Origin: a virus
IMG/VR virus record: IMGVR_UViG_3300022150_000083
Coordinates: 1 to 30,357 of that record
Length of the DNA stretch: 30,357 bases
Strand: one strand, 5' to 3'
Part shown: piece by piece, positions 7,964-15,968 of the stretch
How positions within the stretch are numbered: the first letter of the stretch is position 1
How the letters are laid out: every line of letters begins with the position of its first letter
Translations under genes and position numbers: made by a program
Notes under the pieces: model-generated
Told to the model about the DNA's origin: nothing
The model's database searches: none
Seen by the model: the letters and a program-made list of their open reading frames with translations, nothing else

Positions 7964-8752
7964 TCAATTCAAAAAAAGGTTGGTGCCGAGGGTGCCGCCA
8001 TCAGCCAGCTGCGCACCGTTCAAAAGTGTTGGGGCGCTTTGTGAGATGAAGGTGAGGCCGCCACTGCATGAGCCTACCGCGTAAATTGGCCCGTCGAAGG
8101 TCGTGCTGCGTAGAGCGAGACGAACCTGCCCGCCCGTAAGTACCGCTGTAAAACGCTGCCCTGTGTGGCCGGTGACGGTGCAACCAGACAATTCAGCAGT
8201 GATGTTACCGCCAGTCGCGTATTCCATCACGCAAGACGTGTTCGACCATGGCGCGCCTGCATTGACTTTATCTTCCATGAAGAAGGCGATGCCCTCTGCC
8301 CGCAACGATCCGCCGTTGAGTGATTGGAAGCCGTAGATGGCATTATGCACGCCGGTAAAACCGCACGTGTGATACACGACCGGAGCATCACCCGCGCCGT
8401 GCTTAACCAGCTTCACCCGCCGGTTTCTCAGGTCGATGCTATCGGGTACGAAATGGGTGCCGCCAGCGGCAAGATGCGCGGTGACGGATGCCCCGAACGG
8501 GGCCGCGTTTACTGCAGCAGCGATGGTGGTAAAGGTGCCGCCGTTGACGTTGGTGGGGTTGGCCTGTCCCGGGTTGACGTAAGCTACGAAGTTCATCGAA
8601 GTGGCCACGACGCCTTTGAGGTTTCCCGCGAGCGCCGCGTAGGCCGCTTGCTTGGTCGCAATGTCCGCGTCGATGTTGTCCAGAAAGGCGTTCATGCGGG
8701 CCGTCACGCCGTTCTGCGCGGCGGCTGCGTTGTTGATGTCTGTGATGCTCAT
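7964..8752 (-). CDS. Tail fiber/tailspike with beta-helix region
   Basis: 262-residue candidate receptor-binding protein. Residues 1-60 are helical (MSITDINNAAAAQNGVTARM). The rest is Gly/Thr/Asn-rich with short alternating strands ('GGTFTTIAAAVNAAPFGASV', 'ELSGCTVTGHTGQRF', 'LALRSTTFDGPIYAVGSCSG'), the look of a right-handed parallel beta-helix as in pectate-lyase-like tailspikes. No catalytic motif is obvious, so it may bind rather than cut surface sugars. It overlaps the tail-collar gene by 4 bases. It is short for a full fiber, so it probably attaches through the collar protein. Confidence 0.8.
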   Translation of the reverse strand: MSITDINNAAAAQNGVTARMNAFLDNIDADIATKQAAYAALAGNLKGVVATSMNFVAYVNPGQANPTNVNGGTFTTIAAAVNAAPFGASVTAHLAAGGTHFVPDSIDLRNRRVKLVKHGAGDAPVVYHTCGFTGVHNAIYGFQSLNGGSLRAEGIAFFMEDKVNAGAPWSNTSCVMEYATGGNITAELSGCTVTGHTGQRFTAVLTGGQVRLALRSTTFDGPIYAVGSCSGGLTFISQSAPTLLNGAQLADGGTLGTNLFLN

Positions 8753-9288
8753 GTCGGGTCTCCTGAGTTGGTGGCGGCTTGCAGATCGCGGATCAGCAAT
8801 CGCTGATCGAACTGCTCGGCGGCAATGATCGCGTGGGTTTCAAGGTCGATGACGGCATGATCGAACAGCTCCCAATCGGGGGCGGTGACGATGATCACGC
8901 CCTCTGCCGCACGGTCGAAATTAAGTGGCTGTTCGAGGATGTAGTCAAACCCACCCAGTGCGCGCGGCTGGAACGTCGCGCCTGCCACGACCACGATCAG
9001 ACTGCCGGAGACGTCAAAAAACCCGATCTCGCGCACCTGCATCGTGGGCACGATATCGGCGGCGAAACTCGCGCGGATCAGCCAGGTCTTCGGATTGATC
9101 TGAACGCGTTGATCAATAGCGCGTCGGATGACCTCGCCTTTCAATGCGGTCTGGGAAAAGGTCGGCTGATAGGCCGCACCATTGCCGTTACCCAATGCGA
9201 CGTGGGTGATGGCGACAGCGGACGCACCGCCAGCGGCAGTGGCGATCTTGTTAAGACCGATATCGGTGATCAGGGCGGTGTCAGCCAT
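8749..9288 (-). CDS. H: Tail-collar fiber protein (gpH N-terminal type, DUF3751)
   Basis: 179-residue protein with the start of P2 gpH-type fibers: 'LITDIGLNKIATAAGGASAV', then 'ITHVALGNGNGAAYQPT', and later 'TMQVREIGFFDVSGSLIVVV'. This DUF3751-type domain anchors fibers to the baseplate through gpI/gpJ. P2 gpH is about 669 residues, whereas here the anchor stands alone and the distal receptor-binding part is a separate gene next door. It overlaps gpI by one base (TGATG) and the fiber gene by 4 bases. Confidence 0.9.
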   Translation of the reverse strand: MADTALITDIGLNKIATAAGGASAVAITHVALGNGNGAAYQPTFSQTALKGEVIRRAIDQRVQINPKTWLIRASFAADIVPTMQVREIGFFDVSGSLIVVVAGATFQPRALGGFDYILEQPLNFDRAAEGVIIVTAPDWELFDHAVIDLETHAIIAAEQFDQRLLIRDLQAATNSGDPT

Positions 9289-9944
9289 CAGGCGGCACTC
9301 CTTTCGATGGGGGTGAAGGCGGCGCGATCAACCGACCGCTCGCGCAGACCTGTTGCTGCGCGGGCGGTCGCGATGATCTGAAACGTCGGGGACGTCGGGG
9401 TGATCGACGCGGTGCCCTTGGCGCTCTGGCGAACGCCGGAGCGGACAAAACAGGTGGATCGCACACGCTCACCGAGGCGCAGATCGTAATGCGCGCGCAC
9501 GGGCTTGACGTGACCAATCACGCGCTCAACCTCAGCCACCAGCCGGGGGCTGACCGTGAAACCGGCGGCAAACACTTCGTCTATCAGCGCATCGACCCGG
9601 AACGTATGCGGCGCGCCGTCATGCTCGAACCATTCGGAAACGCTACCCTCGATACCAACCACCGCGAGCGCCTTGATCACGGACGCCTTGGTCCCTTTAG
9701 AACGATGCACCTTGACCGCGCCTCGGATCAAATTGCGTTTGACCGCTTCGGGCCATCTGTGATCCCAGACCTCGACCGAAAAGGCCCATGCCATCCAAGG
9801 CAGCAAATTGACGGGGCATGTGTCCACATTCCAAAGCCGGGCGATAGGCGCATCGATCCCCGCGATGCGTTCAACCATGACAGTCTCGATGGTACGTTCG
9901 CTGGGTGACGCACTCGACGGCAAGAGGTGCTTGATATCAAACAT
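9288..9944 (-). CDS. I: Baseplate/tail protein gpI
   Basis: 218-residue homologue of P2 gpI, a baseplate wedge protein that links J to the fibers. The core 'NVDTCPVNLLPWMAWAFSVE' then 'VWDHRWPEAVKRNLI' is the family signature (CPxxLLPWLAWAxSVDxWD). The ATG at 9944 is preferred to an in-frame GTG at 9947; a run of seven Gs lies just before it. It overlaps the end of J by 8 bases. The extreme C-terminal 60 residues are Ser/Thr/Ala-rich and extend past the usual P2 length (176), an expansion of unknown role. Confidence 0.93.
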   Translation of the reverse strand: MFDIKHLLPSSASPSERTIETVMVERIAGIDAPIARLWNVDTCPVNLLPWMAWAFSVEVWDHRWPEAVKRNLIRGAVKVHRSKGTKASVIKALAVVGIEGSVSEWFEHDGAPHTFRVDALIDEVFAAGFTVSPRLVAEVERVIGHVKPVRAHYDLRLGERVRSTCFVRSGVRQSAKGTASITPTSPTFQIIATARAATGLRERSVDRAAFTPIERSAA

Positions 9945-10833
9945 CACGCCCCCCCACGCTCACGTTGATCTGGGCGCACTGGGCGGCTGTATCCTCAGCG
10001 ATCACCAAGGTGGCGACGGGTGACGCGATGTGGACGTTCTGAACGCCCTCGCGGTAAAGTGCTGCATGCAGTCCCGCGATAGTGATATCGCGCCCGAGGC
10101 GGTGATGTTCATCGACGAACGCTTGGACTGCCGCGACCGACGCGGCACGCACAAGCTCCGCATCCGGGCCGTCGTAAAGGGTCAAGGTCGCGGTGACGTT
10201 GTAGCTCTCAACGCCAGCCGCCTCGATCAGCACGTGATCTGTCAGCGGGCGGCGCGACTCGGTATTTGCATTGACCTGCGACAGCAACGCAGCATCTGGC
10301 ACACCATCACCTTGCGTTGACAAAACGACGATGCGCACCTCGCCCGGCGTAGCCGTCTCAAGGATCGCGACATCCTTCACGAAAGGCGACGAACTCAATG
10401 CCCAATAGGTATAGGAGCCGAGTGAGCCAGCCGTGGTGAACCCCTCAGGCGCAAGCTGGACCCGCGAGCGCAGCCGGTCATTACTCTCGATAATCTCTTC
10501 GATGGGCGGGCTCACCGAGGCATCGGCCTCTTGGATCACTTGGCGCGCAACGCCATAGAAAGCGGCAAGGTGATCGAGGACCGCGCCCTCAGCGAAAGCC
10601 AAAAGATTACCTTTCCCGGCGTCCTGAACGGCAGCGCGCACGATCAGCTCACGGTAGCTCTCCGCTTGCAGGAATTGCACCAGCGGCTCGCTCTCCAGCT
10701 CCAGCGCCGGGGCAAGATGCGGCGCAAGCTCGATTAGTCGCGCCTTGCGGGCGGAAAAGATGGCCTCGAAATCAGGTTGCTCGATGATCTGCGGCGGTGG
10801 CAGGCGGTCAAGGTTGATTGCCGTGAAGCTCAT
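9937..10833 (-). CDS. J: Baseplate wedge protein gpJ
   Basis: 298-residue member of the baseplate J family (P2 gpJ is 302). Hallmarks are the N-terminal 'LDRLPPPQIIEQPDFEAIFS', the 'AESYRELIVRAAVQDAGKGN' segment, and 'HLAAFYGVARQVI'. It forms the baseplate wedge together with W and I. The ATG overlaps the TGA of W (ATGA), and the stop overlaps gpI, giving the coupled V-W-J-I order of P2. Confidence 0.95.
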   Translation of the reverse strand: MSFTAINLDRLPPPQIIEQPDFEAIFSARKARLIELAPHLAPALELESEPLVQFLQAESYRELIVRAAVQDAGKGNLLAFAEGAVLDHLAAFYGVARQVIQEADASVSPPIEEIIESNDRLRSRVQLAPEGFTTAGSLGSYTYWALSSSPFVKDVAILETATPGEVRIVVLSTQGDGVPDAALLSQVNANTESRRPLTDHVLIEAAGVESYNVTATLTLYDGPDAELVRAASVAAVQAFVDEHHRLGRDITIAGLHAALYREGVQNVHIASPVATLVIAEDTAAQCAQINVSVGGRDV

Positions 10834-11183
10834 AGCACCACCCCATCAAGGCGGATTTCTTGACCATCAGGCAAATACTGGCCGTCCAGGATGATCTCGA
10901 TGCGACCGGCTTCCAACTCCTCGGGGATTGGCTCAGCCTGAACGCGAGTGACGCGCAGGCGCGGCTCCCATTTGCGCAAGGCATCGACAGTGGCGGCATA
11001 GATCAGCGCCAAGGTCAGCGGTGTCAGGTTCTGATCGATCAGCTCGAACAGACCCGATCCGTAATCACGACGCATGACACGCGATCCCAAGGGCGTGATC
11101 AGTATATCGCGCACGGATTGGCGCAGGTGATCCATGCCATCAATGGCGCGTCCTGTGTTCGAGTGGAGGCCCACGACGGTCAT
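10830..11183 (-). CDS. W: Baseplate protein gpW (gp25-like)
   Basis: 117-residue GPW/gp25 family protein, a baseplate wedge component that starts sheath assembly. It has the typical 'MDHLRQSVRDILITPLGSRV' then 'MRRDYGSGLFELID' segments, with the RRDYGS motif of the family. The length fits P2 gpW (115). It overlaps V and J by 4 bases each. Confidence 0.95.
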   Translation of the reverse strand: MTVVGLHSNTGRAIDGMDHLRQSVRDILITPLGSRVMRRDYGSGLFELIDQNLTPLTLALIYAATVDALRKWEPRLRVTRVQAEPIPEELEAGRIEIILDGQYLPDGQEIRLDGVVL

Positions 11184-11650
11184 TTCGGCTTACCCGTGTC
11201 GGCCGGGCCAGTAGCGATGCCCCCATGCACGTGCTTGATCAGGCTCACACCGTTGGCGATCACGTCGCCTGACACGTTCACGTTGCCGGGTGCGGTGATG
11301 TTCAACGCGCCGCCAGCAACTTCGATCACGACGCCGCTTGGATATGTGGTTTTGAACGTCGCATCCGCCGCCTGTGCCGCATTGGTGCCATTGGCCAGCG
11401 CGCACACGATGACGCCACGCGCCATGTTGCCGGATGTCGAGATCACCAAGACCTCCTCACCGACGCTATACGCCCAGCTCTCGTGCGCATCGCCCGCGCG
11501 GCGCGTGCCCATGCGCAACCAGCCAGAAACGTGGGTGCCAAAGCGCACTTTCGCCTTCGGCGGGTTGGTATATTGCACCTCTTGCACGATCCCAATCTGG
11601 GCAAGGCTTGCGATGCGGCGGTCATTCTCTTGGGTTTCAAAATTGCTCAT
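11180..11650 (-). CDS. V: Baseplate spike protein gpV
   Basis: 156-residue homologue of the P2 gpV membrane-piercing spike. The N-terminal OB-fold region reads 'IGIVQEVQYTNPPKAKVRFG'. A beta-helical C-terminal part ends in an HxH motif (His140-Val-His142 in 'LIKHVHGG'). In P2 gpV and phi92 gp138 such HxH residues from three chains bind an iron ion at the spike tip, so the same is expected here by homology. It is shorter than P2 gpV (211). It overlaps the genes on both sides by 4 bases. Confidence 0.93.
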   Translation of the reverse strand: MSNFETQENDRRIASLAQIGIVQEVQYTNPPKAKVRFGTHVSGWLRMGTRRAGDAHESWAYSVGEEVLVISTSGNMARGVIVCALANGTNAAQAADATFKTTYPSGVVIEVAGGALNITAPGNVNVSGDVIANGVSLIKHVHGGIATGPADTGKPK

Positions 11651-12153
11651 GCGTCACCGCCGATGACAGGCGCATAGGAACTCTCGTGGTTGGCGCCGAT
11701 CTCAGGGGCCGCGCTGGCCAGTAACTGAGGGCGGTTGAACGGGCCAGCATAAGCGGCCAACGTCCCTGACACCGTAAACCGCAATGCGCTGGCGACGTGT
11801 TGATCGCGAACGGTATCCCGCCAATCGACCAGCACGGCGCGGGCACGCTCACTCAGCTGATCGACTTGGACGGTGGGGTCAAAGTCCAGAAACACCGGAT
11901 CGGCCACAAGGTTCGCGATCAGCGGCTCAACGACAAAGCTATCGAGCCCGTCGGCGCGCAATTCGGCACGCACGATACCCTCGAACTGTGTCAGCAATGC
12001 CCAATCGTTCATCACCCCGCCAGCAGGCGTGAACTTGAGCTGTTCGATCACCACCAAAACGGCGGCATGATCCCACACCGTCGCGATTGCCTCGGGCAAC
12101 GAGACCATAAGGCGGGCTTTCAGCTCAGTCGAAAGGCGGGTGCGCAGGCGCAT
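11647..12153 (-). CDS. Putative tail completion protein
   Basis: 168-residue protein lying between the connector gene and the spike gene V, where P2 has tail completion genes R and S. Visible parts are an N-terminal helical region (MRLRTRLSTELKARLMVSLP), a 'EGIVRAELRADGLDSFVVEP' stretch and a low-complexity C terminus. The start ATG has GAGG 7 bases upstream. I cannot assign a family from sequence alone. A role in capping the tail or forming the neck is inferred from position only. Confidence 0.75.
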   Translation of the reverse strand: MRLRTRLSTELKARLMVSLPEAIATVWDHAAVLVVIEQLKFTPAGGVMNDWALLTQFEGIVRAELRADGLDSFVVEPLIANLVADPVFLDFDPTVQVDQLSERARAVLVDWRDTVRDQHVASALRFTVSGTLAAYAGPFNRPQLLASAAPEIGANHESSYAPVIGGDA

Positions 12154-12162
12154 TGGACATCC

Positions 12163-12585
12163 TCAGACTGCCATGAGCGAGGTGATGCCGAGGCCCACCT
12201 GATCTGGCGTTTCATCATCCGCATCGGCACGTGCCATCTTGGCCACCAGCTCGTCGAAACGGTTGTTCAGCATTTCGCATTTCTTCTCGACTTCCTCGGC
12301 GTCGAGGAACCGATATTCGACCGATCCTTCCAGCCGACCGACCTTGGCCGCGCCGTCCAGCGCAAAGGTGTTCAGCCAGGGGAAGGCACTGGCCAAGGCG
12401 CGCACGGTGAGCGCCTCGGTCCATTCCTGTGCATGACCATCAGGGGCCACCATCACACCGCTGGCCTTTTCAAGGTCGCGCTTGGCGATCTCGATATGCC
12501 TGCCAAGCAAAGCCTCGGGCACCTCCGTTGGAAGGTTTGCGTAGGCTCTGACCTCAGCCGGTGTGATGACGGCCCCCTCGGTCAT
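12163..12585 (-). CDS. Head completion / head-tail connector protein
   Basis: 140-residue mainly helical protein directly after the capsid gene, in the place of P2 head completion protein L. The N terminus 'ITPAEVRAYANLPTEVPEAL' and the following 'IEIAKRDLEKASG' and 'WTEALTVRALASAFPWLN' resemble small gp6/DUF1320-like head-tail adaptors, which start with helices and carry 'A...LA...P' patterns. The role proposed is joining the filled head to the tail. Family assignment is moderate; coding status is secure from tight packing (3 bases after the capsid stop). Confidence 0.75.
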   Translation of the reverse strand: MTEGAVITPAEVRAYANLPTEVPEALLGRHIEIAKRDLEKASGVMVAPDGHAQEWTEALTVRALASAFPWLNTFALDGAAKVGRLEGSVEYRFLDAEEVEKKCEMLNNRFDELVAKMARADADDETPDQVGLGITSLMAV

Positions 12586-12588
12586 GTG

Positions 12589-13533
12589 TTAGACGCCGGG
12601 ATGCCCGAGAACGCAGGCTTGCTTGACCGCGATCTCAAAATCGGTGGCCATGTCGAACGTGTATTCAAGAACACGACGACGCTTGTGGTACTCTTTGTCC
12701 TGCTGCACGTCGGTGTGGATGCCCTGGGCAAGGTTCATCAACGGCGTGAACATGACTTTTCCGCGCGGCATCCGTGGGTTGGCCTCGATGGGCAGGCCAT
12801 TGTAGCGGCGCAATGGGCTTTCGGCGGTCAGCGCCGTGCCGGTCACGTGCGCACCCAACTCGGCCGCATATTCGTCTGCGTCCGCGAGGTTCATGACGAA
12901 AGTTGATTGCGCACGCCACCGCTCGTCGCCAGCGTTCATGATTTGTGCAAGGGACGCCTTCCAGGTGTCTGTTGCCGGATCAATCACGACCTTAGGCGCA
13001 TCGGCGTGGTCCATGGCGATCTTGAGCCAGCCCTTGTTCAGGCGCAGGAACTTCTCGGCTTGCGTGGCACCACCGCCATCATCGTTGATCCCGTTGAAGG
13101 CAAGATCGACCAGATCGTTCTGCAACCGTGTGACAAACGCTTTCTCGACCATTTGCAGAAGCTGTGGATTGTCCTTGTTCTCGCGCAGGAAATCCAAAGT
13201 CAGCGTCGGGAACAGCTGCACGGTCAAGGCGCGCAGGACCGCACCATATTCACCAGCGTTGGCCGTCTGACCATCGCTTGGCTCTTCACCTTGCGGCACA
13301 CGGACCAGCTGGCGCGCCGCCACATCGATCGCATCGATGTTTCGCTCAAGGCGCGTCATCTTCACCGTGTTGACCTTGGCCAAGAATGGATCGGCATAGA
13401 TCATCGAAATCAGCTTGTCGGCGCGCTGCGGTGTCAAGGTGCCGCCGTTTGCCAGATCGTTGGGGCCGATCAGCGATTTGGCCAGTGCGACCACGTCGTC
13501 GATCTTTTGGCCCTTCAAGACGATAAAGGTCAT
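12589..13533 (-). CDS. N: Major capsid protein (P2 gpN / HK97-fold type)
   Basis: 314-residue major capsid candidate. It follows the protease/scaffold gene with an ATGA overlap and has GAGGAG before its start. The segments 'FLRENKDNPQLLQMVEKAFV', 'TRLQNDLVDLAFNGINDD' and 'AEKFLRLNKGWLKIA' match the pattern of P2-type capsids, in which a 'GWL' follows a helix near the middle. The C terminus ('KRRRVLEYTFDMATDFEIAV') is typical of HK97-fold capsids. P2 gpN is 357 residues and is cut by gpO; the mature form here probably also loses its N-terminal part. Confidence 0.88.
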   Translation of the reverse strand: MTFIVLKGQKIDDVVALAKSLIGPNDLANGGTLTPQRADKLISMIYADPFLAKVNTVKMTRLERNIDAIDVAARQLVRVPQGEEPSDGQTANAGEYGAVLRALTVQLFPTLTLDFLRENKDNPQLLQMVEKAFVTRLQNDLVDLAFNGINDDGGGATQAEKFLRLNKGWLKIAMDHADAPKVVIDPATDTWKASLAQIMNAGDERWRAQSTFVMNLADADEYAAELGAHVTGTALTAESPLRRYNGLPIEANPRMPRGKVMFTPLMNLAQGIHTDVQQDKEYHKRRRVLEYTFDMATDFEIAVKQACVLGHPGV

Positions 13534-14456
13534 ACGAAGCTCTCCTCGGTGTCACCCAATGCGGGATCGGTTTCAGTGGCACCCTTTGCCAGCGCCTTGG
13601 TGACGGCATCCTCGACCTTGGTGCCGATTGCCTTCTGGACAGCGGCCTCGACAGCCTTGGCGATTTCGGTCTGAGCATCCTTGTCCAGATCGGCGACAGG
13701 TGCTTTCGGCTCAAAGCCAGCCGCCTTGAGTGCGGCGGCTACGGCCTTTTCCACCTCGGTTGGCTGGCCCTTGGCGGGCGGATCGACGGCGGCTTTCATC
13801 GCGTCTTTCAAGGCATCGGGCAGCACGGACTTGAGCGTCTCGCCGACCAGTGCCTGGACTTCATCCTTGTTCATTTCAGTCTCCTCGACAGGTTCTTGGG
13901 GTGTCGCGCCGGTCAGCGCCTTGATGAGACGGGCAGCCCAGCCGGGTGCTGCGTCTTTTTCGGTGTAATATTGCTGGCCGGGATCGTCCGGCTCGGGCTC
14001 ATGGCGCGCAATCCCGGCGAGTGAAATCCCGGTCAGCTCACCCGATTTCAGTTGCGCCCACAGATCGGGATCGTTGATCTGGATGCCTACGGCCCACGAC
14101 CCCTCAGGCTCATCGGGGAATAGCTGATCGTTCTTTTTGACGAGCCAAGTTTCGGCAACAAACGCCATCTGGTTCGTAAATGAATGTTCGGTGTCGATGT
14201 TCTTGAGACGACCCTCACGCATGAACTCGGCGGCGGCGCGGCGGATCGTCAGGGCGTCGGCGGTATCGCCGTGCGCATCCTCTTGATCAGGCGCATAGAC
14301 GATGCCGAACGCGCGCTGCATATCGTCGTTTTTCACGACCAGATCGAATGCAGCTGGCCGCTTGCCATCAGCAGCCTTGAGGGTGAGACCCTTGCCGGTC
14401 GCGGGCTTTGACACCAGCGACAGAAAGCTCACCGAAAGGTCTTTTAGCTTAGCCAA
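13530..14456 (-). CDS. XkdF-type prohead protease with C-terminal scaffold
   Basis: 308-residue capsid assembly protein. Residues about 1-170 match the XkdF putative serine protease family: 'LKDLSVSFLSLVSKPATGKG', 'DDMQRAFGIVYAPDQEDAHG', 'NIDTEHSFTNQMAFVAETWL', 'GSWAVGIQINDPDLWAQLKS', then 'GELTGISLAGIA'. The conserved His in DTEHSF and Ser in GISLAG are likely catalytic. The rest is Glu/Lys/Ala-rich and coiled, as in scaffolds, so it does the work of P2 gpO. A TTG start at 14456 is chosen because GAGGAG lies 9 bases upstream; an ATG at 14477 without a ribosome site is the alternative (7 residues longer). Confidence 0.88.
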   Translation of the reverse strand: MAKLKDLSVSFLSLVSKPATGKGLTLKAADGKRPAAFDLVVKNDDMQRAFGIVYAPDQEDAHGDTADALTIRRAAAEFMREGRLKNIDTEHSFTNQMAFVAETWLVKKNDQLFPDEPEGSWAVGIQINDPDLWAQLKSGELTGISLAGIARHEPEPDDPGQQYYTEKDAAPGWAARLIKALTGATPQEPVEETEMNKDEVQALVGETLKSVLPDALKDAMKAAVDPPAKGQPTEVEKAVAAALKAAGFEPKAPVADLDKDAQTEIAKAVEAAVQKAIGTKVEDAVTKALAKGATETDPALGDTEESFV

Positions 14457-14480
14457 TGCAAGGGCCTCCTCAGGCATCAA

Positions 14481-14680
14481 AGTTTCGGGATTTGGCCCGA
14501 CCTAAGCCATGGCACCCCCCATTTTTGTCTCGCTGCCAGTTTGGCGACGTTTTCGATAAACTACTCTTGCCTGATCGTTTCGGACCGTGCCAGATGGGGG
14601 GCGTCCGGTTGTGCCAGTGCTGGCATTTCAATGGCTTAGAGGGATATTGCCGCCCCGTTTTGCGATGTATCTCTTTGCTT
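14481..14680. promoter_or_regulatory. Divergent control region between protease and portal operons
   Basis: About 200 bases without a gene lie between the divergent minus-strand capsid/tail operon and the plus-strand portal operon, so promoters for both late operons are expected here. I see no convincing sigma-70 pair in either direction. The stretch has TGCCA-centred repeats: TGCCAGTTTGGCG at 14534-14546, TGCCAG at 14588-14593 and a perfect palindrome at 14612-14625. These could bind a late activator. Only location and repeats support this. Confidence 0.6.
14612..14625. promoter_or_regulatory. Palindrome TGCCAGTGCTGGCA, candidate operator
   Basis: A perfect 6-bp inverted repeat with a 2-base spacer sits 56 bases before the portal start. 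Related imperfect sites occur at 14534-14546 and 14588-14593. Dyad symmetry suits a dimeric regulator, but none is identified. Confidence 0.45.
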
Positions 14681-14691
14681 ATGAGCAAAGA
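14672..14691 (+). promoter_or_regulatory. Hairpin with the portal start codon in its loop
   Basis: TCTTTGCT (14672-14679) and AGCAAAGA (14684-14691) pair perfectly around the loop TATG, which contains the ATG of the portal gene at 14681-14683. There is no Shine-Dalgarno-like sequence upstream. The structure could gate translation, or the dyad could be a DNA operator. Confidence 0.55.
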
Positions 14692-15964
14692 TGAACCCCC
14701 GAGCGATCACCGCGATAAGGCCTCCGACGTCAGCCCGAGCAAGGCCGGTGACGGGATGTCCGTCTCTGTTCACAAATCCGACATCGACGGCTTGCTGACA
14801 TCCCGCGCCGACGTTGGCCTGGACGGCGAATTTCTTTGGCCGATTGAACCACGCAATCTTGCGATGTTGTACCGGGCCAGTGCCGAGCACAGCCGTGCGG
14901 TTCATGTAAAAGCCGAAAGTGCATTTGGTGGGGGATTGTTGGGCGAGGCCGCCAAGATCGAGGCGCTGTGCGACACGGGTGCCACTGAACTGTTCGTTCA
15001 GCTGGGCCTCGATCTCGAAACCTACGGCAACGCGTTCCTTCAATTAATCCGGTCTGATGACGGCACGCGCATTATCGGATTGCGTCGGTTGCCAGCGATC
15101 ACGATGAGCTGTTTTCGTGAAGGTTATCTCCAGCGGATCGGCAGGCCCAACGGCGACACACGCAAGGTGACGTTTACCGCTCGTGAAATCGTTCATCTGA
15201 AAGAGCCTTGCCCGCTGGGGCGTCGATACGCGCTGCCCACTTGGATCGGGTGCGAGGGGATGCTTGAGCTGGCTTACGCCGCTACGCGCTACAACGCCTC
15301 GTTTTTCAAGAACAATGCGATCCCCGAGTATGCGATCACGTTCAAGGGCGTGACCCCATCCGCTGACCAGAAGCGATCGATCCAATCCTTCTTTCGCAAT
15401 GAGCACCAGGGGATGGATAACGCGCACCGGACGCTGATCATGACATCGGGCGAGGACGGATCAGTCGATATCAAGCGCCTGACCGCCGACGTGAAGGATG
15501 GCGATTTCCTCAAACTGATCGACGCTGCGCGTGATCGCATACCCGTGGCACACGGTGCACCACCGCGCATCCTCGGCATCGTGACCGCCGGTCAACTGGG
15601 CGGTGGCGGCGAGGTCGCGGGACAGCTGTTCATTTTCGAGAACCTGACCCTCAAGCCGAAACGACGCAGAATGCTGGATCAGCTCCGGCCAATCCTGCGC
15701 GAACTAGACCTGACACCCGGCAACCCCGAAGCCGCGCTGGAGAAGGGCGAAGTTGCGTTCCGACCGCTTGATCTGACACCGCCAAAGGACGACGCGGAAG
15801 ATATGCCAGCGTTGGTCAACGCCGGGATCATCACCCCCGCAGAGGCCCGCGCGCTGATGCCGATGTTGGCGCACCTCGCGGCGGATGGTGGCGGCACGGC
15901 CATCGCGCGCTCTGCACCGACCTCATCCATGGATGAGCTGGTCACTCTCTTGGCGCGGTCCTGA
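14681..15964 (+). CDS. Q: Portal protein (P2 gpQ / PBSX type)
   Basis: 427-residue portal, the dodecameric ring through which DNA enters and leaves the head. P2/PBSX portal features are 'LFVQLGLDLETYGNAFLQLI', 'FTAREIVHLKEPCPLGRRYA' then 'LPTWIGCEGMLELAYAATRY', 'FKNNAIPEYAITFKG', and 'IPVAHGAPPRILGI' with a Gly-rich follow-up. The ATG at 14681 (MSKDEPPSDH) lacks a clear ribosome site and lies in a hairpin loop. A P2 portal is 344 residues; the extra length is in the tail end, including a 'MPALVNAGIITPAEARALMP' segment. The gene is divergent from protease/capsid, as Q is in P2, and terminase follows 4 bases later. Confidence 0.93.
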   Translation: MSKDEPPSDHRDKASDVSPSKAGDGMSVSVHKSDIDGLLTSRADVGLDGEFLWPIEPRNLAMLYRASAEHSRAVHVKAESAFGGGLLGEAAKIEALCDTGATELFVQLGLDLETYGNAFLQLIRSDDGTRIIGLRRLPAITMSCFREGYLQRIGRPNGDTRKVTFTAREIVHLKEPCPLGRRYALPTWIGCEGMLELAYAATRYNASFFKNNAIPEYAITFKGVTPSADQKRSIQSFFRNEHQGMDNAHRTLIMTSGEDGSVDIKRLTADVKDGDFLKLIDAARDRIPVAHGAPPRILGIVTAGQLGGGGEVAGQLFIFENLTLKPKRRRMLDQLRPILRELDLTPGNPEAALEKGEVAFRPLDLTPPKDDAEDMPALVNAGIITPAEARALMPMLAHLAADGGGTAIARSAPTSSMDELVTLLARS

Positions 15965-15968
15965 TCAC

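Noticed and set aside
11797-12906. 369-codon plus-strand frame
   Set aside because: It lies opposite the tail completion, connector and capsid genes, whose family features and overlaps are clear.
14456-14680. 75-residue N-terminal extension of the portal
   Set aside because: The added sequence is Cys/Arg-rich, unlike portals, and overlaps the divergent promoter region.
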